Below are positions 6,303 to 12,305 of a stretch of DNA of 17,608 nucleotides, in pieces. Below the pieces are notes generated by a model. The model was given only the letters and a program-made list of their open reading frames with translations, was not told the DNA's origin and ran no database searches. The stretch's first letter is position 1. The number at the start of each line of letters is the position of its first letter. The position numbers and the translations under genes are program-made. This DNA comes from JBARRO01 sp049644265. GTDB taxonomy: Bacteria > Bacteroidota > Ignavibacteria > UBA10030. The stretch is taken from positions 1 to 17,608 of the forward strand of contig JBARRO010000225.1 of assembly GCA_049644265.1 (NCBI GenBank). The letters run 5' to 3'.

Positions 6303-7865
6303 ATGGAAGCTTATCTCTTGATTATCATCGGCGCTGCCATCGGCGGCGGCTCGTTCTTTCTCGGCTGGTTTCTCAATGCGCGGAACGGCCAGAGTAAGAT
6401 CGCGTCCGCCGAGGAACGCGCGAAAAAGATTCTCGAAGATGCAGACAAAGAAGCCGGCACGCTGAAGCGTGAGAAGCTTCTCGAAGTGAAGGACGAATGG
6501 TACAGAAAGAAGAAGGATTTTGAGACGGAAGCCCAGTCGAAGCGGAGCAAACTCCAGGCGTACGAAAAGCAGATTGCGAATCGGGAAGAAAACGTGGAGC
6601 GCAAACTCGATCTTCTGAACAAGAAGGAATCGACCCTTCAGTCAACGGAGAAGGACCTTCTCGAAAAACAAAAGCGGACGACGGAGAAAGACCAGGAACT
6701 CAGCCGCCTCATTGAGGATGAAACATCGCGTTTGGAACGCATTTCGGGCGTTTCACGGGAGGAAGCGAAAAAGGCTCTGACGGAAAACCTGATCGAGCAC
6801 GCCAAGTCCGAGGCCGCGCAGATGTTGAAAGACATGCGGGATACAGCGAAGCAGGAAGCAAAACGTGAAGCGCAAAAGATCATTGTGCAGGCCATCCAGC
6901 GGTCTGCGGCGGATAACACCGTCGAGACCACGGTCAGCGTTCTCAACCTCGAGAGCGATGAAATGAAGGGCAGAATCATCGGGCGCGAAGGTCGCAACAT
7001 CCGGGCGTTCGAGGCGGCAACCGGCGTCGATGTGATCGTGGACGATACGCCGGAGGCCGTGATCCTCTCGGGGTTCGATCCGTTCCGCCGCGAAGTTGCC
7101 CGCCAATCGCTCGAACGGCTGATTTCCGACGGACGCATCCATCCTGCCCGGATCGAGGAAGTCGTCGAGAAAGTAAAGAAGGATTTGGAAGAAGAGGTGT
7201 TACGGCTCGGCGAAAACACGCTGCTCGAAGTCGGGTTGCACGGTGCACACCAGGAAATCATGCGGCATATCGGCCGCATGAAGTATCGCTCCAGCTACGG
7301 ACAGAACCTTCTCCAGCACAGCATCGAGGTCTGCTACCTTATGGGCATCATGGCGGCCGAGCTGCACCTCGACCCGATGCTCGCAAAAAGGGCGGGATTG
7401 CTGCACGATATCGGAAAAACCATCGACCGGAGCGTCGAAGGCCCGCACGCCCTCCTCGGCATGGAGCTCTGCAAAAAATTCAACGAACATCCCATCGTCT
7501 GCAATGCCGTGGGCTCGCATCACGAGGATATCCCGATGGAGCATCCGATCGCTGCCCTCGTCCAGGCCGCCGATGCGATCAGCGGCGCACGCCCCGGCGC
7601 ACGACGCGAGTCCGTGGAGGACTACATCAAGCGGCTTGAAAAGCTCGAAAACGTTGCAAAGTCCTTTGACGGTGTTCTCAACACCTACGCGATCCAGGCC
7701 GGCCGGGAAGTACGCGTGATCGTCAGTCACGAGAAGCTCGACGACGCCAAGGCGGACCAGCTTTCGCACGACATCGCGAACCGCATCCAGCAGGAAATGG
7801 AGTATCCCGGGCAGATCAAAGTCGTCGTTGTTCGGGAGTTCCGCGCTGTCGCCATCGCCAAGTAG
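6303..7865 (+). CDS. rny: Ribonuclease Y, membrane-anchored endoribonuclease
   Basis: RNase Y starts mRNA decay at the inner face of the membrane. The 520 residues show the full family order: an N-terminal membrane segment (about 4-24, LLIIIGAAIGGGSFFLGWF), a long charged coiled coil (about 30-200), a KH RNA-binding domain with GRIIGREGRNIR (223-234), and an HD domain with the metal-binding pair His368-Asp369 in LLHDIGK and downstream GSHHED (404-409). The length matches the family. I choose ATG 6303, with AGGAG at 6293-6297 five bases upstream. A GTG six bases earlier (6297) is possible but overlaps that site. Two hairpins precede the gene. coaE starts 56 bases after the stop. Confidence 0.97.
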   Translation: MEAYLLIIIGAAIGGGSFFLGWFLNARNGQSKIASAEERAKKILEDADKEAGTLKREKLLEVKDEWYRKKKDFETEAQSKRSKLQAYEKQIANREENVERKLDLLNKKESTLQSTEKDLLEKQKRTTEKDQELSRLIEDETSRLERISGVSREEAKKALTENLIEHAKSEAAQMLKDMRDTAKQEAKREAQKIIVQAIQRSAADNTVETTVSVLNLESDEMKGRIIGREGRNIRAFEAATGVDVIVDDTPEAVILSGFDPFRREVARQSLERLISDGRIHPARIEEVVEKVKKDLEEEVLRLGENTLLEVGLHGAHQEIMRHIGRMKYRSSYGQNLLQHSIEVCYLMGIMAAELHLDPMLAKRAGLLHDIGKTIDRSVEGPHALLGMELCKKFNEHPIVCNAVGSHHEDIPMEHPIAALVQAADAISGARPGARRESVEDYIKRLEKLENVAKSFDGVLNTYAIQAGREVRVIVSHEKLDDAKADQLSHDIANRIQQEMEYPGQIKVVVVREFRAVAIAK

Positions 7866-7921
7866 GAGCAACCGCCACGACGCACACCCAACCCCGGCAG
7901 AAAAAGAACCGGACCGGCATC

Positions 7922-8518
7922 TTGAAGGTCGGCGTTACGGGAGGCATCGGAAGCGGCAAGTCGGAAGTCTGTGCAATCTTCCAGCGGCTCGGGGTCCCCG
8001 TTCTCTATGCGGACCAGATTTCGAAGGAAATCAGCACCACGGACGCCGCAGTCCGCAGGCAAATCCGGACGCTGCTTGGACCGGAAGCATATGGCCAGGA
8101 CGGATCGCTCAACCGTCCAAAGGTTGCTGAGTTGATCTTCTCGAAAAAGGCGCTCCAGACGAAGTTGGAGGCGATCCTTCATCCCCGGGTCAGGGATGAG
8201 CTGGAGAATCGGGCGAAGAGTCTCGGGAAGGATGGAAACCGGCTGGTGGTGATTGAGGCGGCGCTGATGTACGAAGCCGGCTACGATCGATGGCTGGATG
8301 CTGTGATCGTCGTGGACGCTGATGAAAGCTCGCGGCTCCAACGAGTGAGAAAACGGGACGCCGTTTCCGAAGCGGACGTTCGGAGTCGGATGAAGGCGCA
8401 AATGGAGCCGTCGGCGAAGCTCGGGAAAGCCGATTACGTGATCATGAACGACGGCACACTCCCGGATCTTGACGCAAAGGTCCGTTTCCTGCATTCGTTG
8501 TTTCTCCGCATCAATTAA
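7922..8518 (+). CDS. coaE: Dephospho-CoA kinase
   Basis: Catalyses the last step of coenzyme A synthesis, ATP-dependent 3'-phosphorylation of dephospho-CoA, in the cytoplasm. The 198 residues begin MKVGVTGGIGSGKSEVCAIF with the P-loop GGIGSGKS (7-14), followed by LYADQISKEI with the conserved Asp31, LHPRVRDELE, the VIEAALMYEAG stretch, and VVDADESSRLQRVRKRD in the lid/base region. The length is normal. The start is TTG at 7922. No ATG or GTG lies in frame between the rny stop and this codon, and the family N-terminus begins here. No good Shine-Dalgarno is seen. The next gene starts 12 bases after the stop, so they are probably cotranscribed. Confidence 0.93.
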   Translation: MKVGVTGGIGSGKSEVCAIFQRLGVPVLYADQISKEISTTDAAVRRQIRTLLGPEAYGQDGSLNRPKVAELIFSKKALQTKLEAILHPRVRDELENRAKSLGKDGNRLVVIEAALMYEAGYDRWLDAVIVVDADESSRLQRVRKRDAVSEADVRSRMKAQMEPSAKLGKADYVIMNDGTLPDLDAKVRFLHSLFLRIN

Positions 8519-8530
8519 AAGGAACCCAAC

Positions 8531-9721
8531 GTGTCTGAGACACTCCTGGAGCAGGAAAACAAATTCTTCTTCCATACCTACAAGAGACTTCCGCTCGATA
8601 TTGAACGCGGCGAGGGCGTGTTTCTTTACGGCAGGGACGGCAAGGAATATCTCGATTTCTTCGGCGGCCTGGCCGTCAATGCTCTCGGCTATAACCATCC
8701 GCGCGTGGTGCAGGCCATTGAGAAACAGATTCGGAAATACAACCACCTGTCAAATTTTTTCGTGCAGGAACCGCAGGTGCGTTTGGCGGAGAAACTTGTG
8801 TGCAAGAGCGGGTTCGGAAGAATATTCTTTTCGAACAGCGGGACGGAAGCGATTGAAGGCGCCATCAAGCTTGCCCGGAAGTGGGGAAAAGGTACGAAGA
8901 AGACGCAGTTGTTCGGACTCTCCAACGCATTCCACGGACGCACCATGGGCGCACTCTCACTCATGGACAAGGCAAAATACCGGGATGACTACGCGCCGTT
9001 TCTGCCGAACATGGGCTCGTTGGAGTTCAACGACATCGGGGATTTAGACGCAAAGGTCAACGAGCATACGCTTGGCGTCTTTGTTGAACCCATTCAGGGA
9101 GAAGGCGGCGTCTTCGAGGTTTCTCCGGCGTATGCGCGGGAGCTCATGGTCCGACGGGACAAATTGGGATTCCTCATCATCGCAGATGAAATCCAAACCG
9201 GGATCGGCAGAACGGGTAAGTTCTTCGGCTTCGAACACATCGGGCTGAAACCTGACGTTGTCGTACTTGCAAAAGCGATGGGCGGAGGGTTGCCCCTGGG
9301 GGCATTTCTCGGCAACGACCGTGTGGCAGAGGCGTTGACCTACGGCGTACACGGCACAACGTTTGGCGGGAATCCCGTCGCGTGTGCGGCAGGAATCGCC
9401 GTGCTGGAAGAGCTCGATGAGAAGAATCTCGTGAAGCATGCCGCGACGATTGGAGAGTATCTGAAGTCCGCACTCGAAAAACTGAAGACGGAATTTCCGG
9501 CCATCGTGAAAGAGGTTCGCGGACATGGCTGCATGCTGGGAGTCGACCTGCATAGGGAAGGACAGTCTGTGGTGGAAGAGCTGCAACGACGCGGAATTCT
9601 TGTGAACTGCACGCACGCAACGGTGCTTCGGCTTCTGCCGCCGTTGATTATTCAGGAAGAGCACTGCGATCGGTTGGTGAAAGAGCTTCGATCCGTGTTC
9701 GGTGCAATCCCGGCTAAGTGA
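8531..9721 (+). CDS. Class III PLP-dependent aminotransferase (acetylornithine/ornithine aminotransferase type)
   Basis: Fold-type I aminotransferase that moves an amino group, most likely from an omega-amino acid such as acetylornithine or ornithine, to 2-oxoglutarate. The 396 residues show FFSNSGTEAIEGAIKLAR (99-116, phosphate binding), AFHGRTMGALS (133-143), EPIQGEGG (186-193), the PLP-ring aspartate in IIADEIQTGIGRTG (216-229), and Lys248 in LAKAMGGG as the Schiff-base lysine, then HGTTFGGNPVACAAG. All key residues are present. The substrate cannot be fixed from sequence alone; argD- and rocD-type enzymes look alike and no other arginine gene is nearby. The start is GTG 8531 with AAAAGGA at 8517-8523 seven bases upstream, 12 bases after coaE. 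Confidence 0.93.
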   Translation: MSETLLEQENKFFFHTYKRLPLDIERGEGVFLYGRDGKEYLDFFGGLAVNALGYNHPRVVQAIEKQIRKYNHLSNFFVQEPQVRLAEKLVCKSGFGRIFFSNSGTEAIEGAIKLARKWGKGTKKTQLFGLSNAFHGRTMGALSLMDKAKYRDDYAPFLPNMGSLEFNDIGDLDAKVNEHTLGVFVEPIQGEGGVFEVSPAYARELMVRRDKLGFLIIADEIQTGIGRTGKFFGFEHIGLKPDVVVLAKAMGGGLPLGAFLGNDRVAEALTYGVHGTTFGGNPVACAAGIAVLEELDEKNLVKHAATIGEYLKSALEKLKTEFPAIVKEVRGHGCMLGVDLHREGQSVVEELQRRGILVNCTHATVLRLLPPLIIQEEHCDRLVKELRSVFGAIPAK

Positions 9722-9727
9722 AGATCA

Positions 9728-9902
9728 ACCGCAGAGGACGCAGAGAACACGGAGGAAAAGGAAGATCAAGGTTAAGGTTGAGATTGAGGTTGCGATCGTG
9801 ATTCTCATACCACTCATCTTCTCTCTGCGATCTCCGCGCCTGCCTGCTCCACGAGTCTTCGACTCGATAGTGTCGTAGACCGGCAGGCAGGTCCTCTGCG
9901 GT
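9728..9902. repeat. Nested palindromic repeat element bracketed by ACCGCAGAGGAC / GTCCTCTGCGGT
   Basis: ACCGCAGAGGAC (9728-9739) and GTCCTCTGCGGT (9891-9902) are perfect 12-base inverted repeats. Inside are CCTGCCTG (9839-9846) with CAGGCAGG (9884-9891), and within that CGAGTC (9852-9857) with GACTCG (9861-9866) around TTC. Between 9768 and about 9803 a period-6 tract of AAGGTT/GAGGTT-like units occurs. The element starts six bases after the aminotransferase stop and fills most of the gap before the redoxin gene. No transposase is encoded. It is best read as a composite of several dispersed repeat families. Confidence 0.8.
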
Positions 9903-9921
9903 AGTCTCCTGATGCGATCTA

Positions 9922-9927
9922 TATAAT
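9922..9927 (+). promoter_or_regulatory. TATAAT box six bases before the redoxin start codon
   Basis: A perfect TATAAT ends six bases before the ATG at 9934. If it is a sigma-70 -10 element, transcription would start at or next to the ATG, giving a leaderless mRNA. This fits the lack of any Shine-Dalgarno. No TTGACA-like -35 box is seen at 16-18 bases upstream, so the call is weak. Confidence 0.35.
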
Positions 9928-9933
9928 CATCAA

Positions 9934-10953
9934 ATGGAAATCGAAGCACGACAAATACATGCTCCCGAGCTCTACGGCAACTTCTGGTTCAACGGCGAAC
10001 CCGTTTCTGTCCATGAATTGCAGGGAAACGTGATCCTGGTCGATTTCTGGGATTTCTCGTCCATCAATTGTATCCGCACCTTCCCGTACCTCCGCGAATG
10101 GAATCGTAAGTACCGCGAATTCGGCCTGACGACGGTGGGCGTCCATACGCCTGAATTTCGTTTTGGCAGGGACCCCGATGAGCTCGGTCGCGCCATCAAG
10201 CAGCAAGGGATAGAATATCCCGTTGTTGCCGACAACGATGCGGTGATCTGGAGTGCCTACGGCAACCGCCAATGGCCGGCGCGCTATCTGATCGACAAGG
10301 ATGGGTTCATCCGCATGAAGCAGCAGGGCGAGGGCGGCTACGGTCAGTTTGAAATGGCAATCCAGCGGTTACTTGTCGAGGCAGGATACCGGGGGGAACT
10401 CCCCGATCTTATGAAGCCCGTTCGGGATTCCGACCGGACGGGGTCGGTTTCCTTCCGCGCAAGCGGAGACCTGTTCCTCGGATATCTCCGCGGGAATCTC
10501 GGGAACAACGAGGGCTACAATCCGGAGTCGACGATTGAATACGCCGACCCGGGATACTATCTGCGTGAACGCTTCTACGTCCAGGGAAAATGGAGGAACG
10601 AGAAGGAATTCCTGCGCTTCGATGGAGAGCCAGGCGAACAGGGATTCATCACCCTGCAGTATGAAGCTCTTGAAGTCAACATGGTCCTGAGCACGAGCGA
10701 CGGCAAAGAAGGCGGGATCCTCGTGTTGCAGGACGGCAAGCCCCCCGCGAAAGAAATCCTTGGAAGCGATGTCACGCAGGCTGACGACGGGTCGGTTCAC
10801 GGGCGCGTTCTGTTTCCGCAGACCTACAATCTCATCAGAAATACGGAGTTCGGCCCCCACACGCTCCGAATTCTGACATCATCGCCGAATCTGGAAGTCT
10901 ATATCTTCACGTTCGTTTCCTCCGTCATCCCGGACCTGATTTCCACAAACTGA
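9934..10953 (+). CDS. Thioredoxin-fold protein with DipZ-type C-terminal domain, first redox cysteine replaced
   Basis: The first 150 residues form a TlpA/DipZ-like thioredoxin domain: GNVILVDFWDFSSINCIRTFPYL (31-53), TTVGVHTPEF (66-75), YPVVADND and the cis-Pro region RQWPARYLIDKDG (Pro115). DipZ-type proteins normally have a C-x-x-C here; this one has S43-I-N-C46, so only the second cysteine remains. The rest (about 180-335) resembles the beta-rich C-terminal domain found after DipZ thioredoxin domains, with PGYYLRERFYVQGKW and RFDGEPGEQGF. There is no signal peptide or membrane segment from the ATG at 9934, so a cytoplasmic location is likely. It stands alone between repeat-rich spacers. 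A classical disulfide reductase activity is doubtful; a monothiol or non-redox role is possible. Confidence 0.85.
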   Translation: MEIEARQIHAPELYGNFWFNGEPVSVHELQGNVILVDFWDFSSINCIRTFPYLREWNRKYREFGLTTVGVHTPEFRFGRDPDELGRAIKQQGIEYPVVADNDAVIWSAYGNRQWPARYLIDKDGFIRMKQQGEGGYGQFEMAIQRLLVEAGYRGELPDLMKPVRDSDRTGSVSFRASGDLFLGYLRGNLGNNEGYNPESTIEYADPGYYLRERFYVQGKWRNEKEFLRFDGEPGEQGFITLQYEALEVNMVLSTSDGKEGGILVLQDGKPPAKEILGSDVTQADDGSVHGRVLFPQTYNLIRNTEFGPHTLRILTSSPNLEVYIFTFVSSVIPDLISTN

Positions 10954-10990
10954 CCGCCCACATCACCAGTATCCTTGTAGGTATGCGGGT

Positions 10991-11105
10991 TATCTCTGCG
11001 TTTACTCTGCGTCCGCTGCGCCTACCTGTCCAGCAGGCAGGTCTTTGTCATTACCATCATTGACCCTAAACGCGGAGCCGCAGAGGACGCCGAGGATCGC
11101 AGAGT
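10991..11105. repeat. Composite dispersed repeats between the redoxin and dehydrogenase genes
   Basis: TATCTCTGCGTTTACTCTGC at 10991-11010 and CGCAGAGGACGCCGAGG with GATCGCAGAG near 11080-11105 are opposite-facing members of the same GCAGAGGAC family, bracketing the spacer. Between them ACCTGTC (11024-11030) pairs with GGCAGGT (11036-11042), a hairpin like the one at 9839-9891. Its translation in another frame gives PAGQVG, a string I know as a hallmark of this widespread repeat. Confidence 0.7.
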
Positions 11106-11141
11106 TATTATTGAAAGCGTAACTCACACGGGAGAAGTCCG

Positions 11142-12170
11142 ATGAAGTGTGTCCGTATCTACGAACACGGTGGAATAGACAAACTGATCTATGAGACCAG
11201 ACCCGAGCCGTCGATCGGCGCCGGGGATGTGCTGGTGAATGTGAAGGCGACTTCGTTGAATCACATCGATCTTTGGATCCGGAACGGGTTGCCGGGAGTG
11301 AAGATCGCGCTGCCGATGATTCCCGGAGTCGATGCGGCAGGAATCGTTGCTGCAAAAGGGGAGTTGGTCAGTCACGTGAACGTCGGCGACCGCGTGGTCG
11401 TAGCCCAGGGGATCTCATGCGGACACTGCATGCACTGTCTGAACGGGAACGACAATCTCTGCAAAGACTATGTGCTCATCGGCGAACACCGCGACGGTGC
11501 GGATGCGGAATTCCTTGCTGTTCCCGGTAAAAACGTCATCTGCCTGAGCGACACGATTTCGTTCGAAAGTGCGGCTGCTGCTGCGCTCGTGTTTCTCACG
11601 ACTTGGCAAATGCTTGTGGACAAGGCTTGTGTCAAACCCGGAGACGACGTTCTGGTTGTCGGCGTAAGCAGCGGCGTCGGGAGTGCAGCCCTTCAGATCG
11701 CAAAGTTGTTCGGGGCGAGGGTGATCGCGACGACAAGCTCGGATGAGAAAGCGGCGAAAGCGCACCAGCTTGGCGCTGATGAAGTCATCGACTACAACCG
11801 CCAGAATGTCCTGAACGAAGTGCGCCGGCTGACCGGGAAGAAAGGAGTTGAGGTCGTCATCGACCACGTGGGGAAATCCGTGTGGGACCAGAATATCAAG
11901 TGCCTGACAAAAGGCGGGCGGCTCGTGACATGTGGAGCCACGTCGGGTCACGAAGCCGTCACGGATCTGCGCTACGTTTTCTACAAGCAACTTCAGATTA
12001 TTGGGTCAACCATGGGGAGGAAAGGGGATTTGATCACGATTTTCAAGTTCCTGGAGCAGGGGAAACTCAAGCCGGTGATTGACACAGTCCTCCCGTTGAA
12101 GGATGTGCGTGAGGCACACAGATTGTTAGAGGAGGGAAAACAGTTTGGAAAAATTGTTATGACGGTATAG
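11142..12170 (+). CDS. Medium-chain dehydrogenase/reductase, structural zinc only
   Basis: An NAD(P)-dependent oxidoreductase of the medium-chain (alcohol dehydrogenase/quinone oxidoreductase) superfamily, 342 residues. The GroES-like domain carries the structural zinc lobe, Cys93, 96, 99 and 107 (ISCGHCMHCLNGNDNLC). The catalytic zinc ligands are not in place: the usual Cys is Asn40 (SLNHIDLW) and the usual His-Glu is Val-Asp (IPGVDAAG, 60-67). The Rossmann domain has VGVSSGVGSAALQIAKLFGA (173-192), followed by VIATTSSDEK at the cofactor site, where there is no acidic residue right after the strand, hinting at NADPH. It thus looks like a quinone/enoyl reductase built on an ADH-like scaffold. 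GGAGAAG precedes the ATG. The next gene converges from the other strand. Confidence 0.92.
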   Translation: MKCVRIYEHGGIDKLIYETRPEPSIGAGDVLVNVKATSLNHIDLWIRNGLPGVKIALPMIPGVDAAGIVAAKGELVSHVNVGDRVVVAQGISCGHCMHCLNGNDNLCKDYVLIGEHRDGADAEFLAVPGKNVICLSDTISFESAAAAALVFLTTWQMLVDKACVKPGDDVLVVGVSSGVGSAALQIAKLFGARVIATTSSDEKAAKAHQLGADEVIDYNRQNVLNEVRRLTGKKGVEVVIDHVGKSVWDQNIKCLTKGGRLVTCGATSGHEAVTDLRYVFYKQLQIIGSTMGRKGDLITIFKFLEQGKLKPVIDTVLPLKDVREAHRLLEEGKQFGKIVMTV

Positions 12171-12175
12171 CCGAT

Positions 12176-12299
12176 TAAGCAGATTTTCACAGATTTATCG
12201 CTGATTGCAGATTATCCAGATCCTACGACCTATCACCTCCCACCTTCTCTACGACCTACAACATTCAATTTTCAATCTTCAATCTTCAATATTCAATCC
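12176..12299. repeat. Low-complexity dispersed repeats between convergent genes
   Basis: Three repeat types are packed in this gap: GATTAAGCAGATTTTCACAG near 12174-12193; CTACGACCTA units at 12222-12231 and again near 12250-12259; and TTCAAT units, (TTCAATTTTCAATCTTCAAT and on), at 12265-12297. The last matches the tract before pheT. No terminator hairpin with a T-run is evident for either flanking gene. Confidence 0.65.
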
Positions 12300-12305
12300 A
12301 TGAAT

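Noticed and set aside
7727..8746. 339-residue open frame on the minus strand
   Set aside because: Spans rny, coaE and aminotransferase coding sequence in antisense; no recognisable domain.
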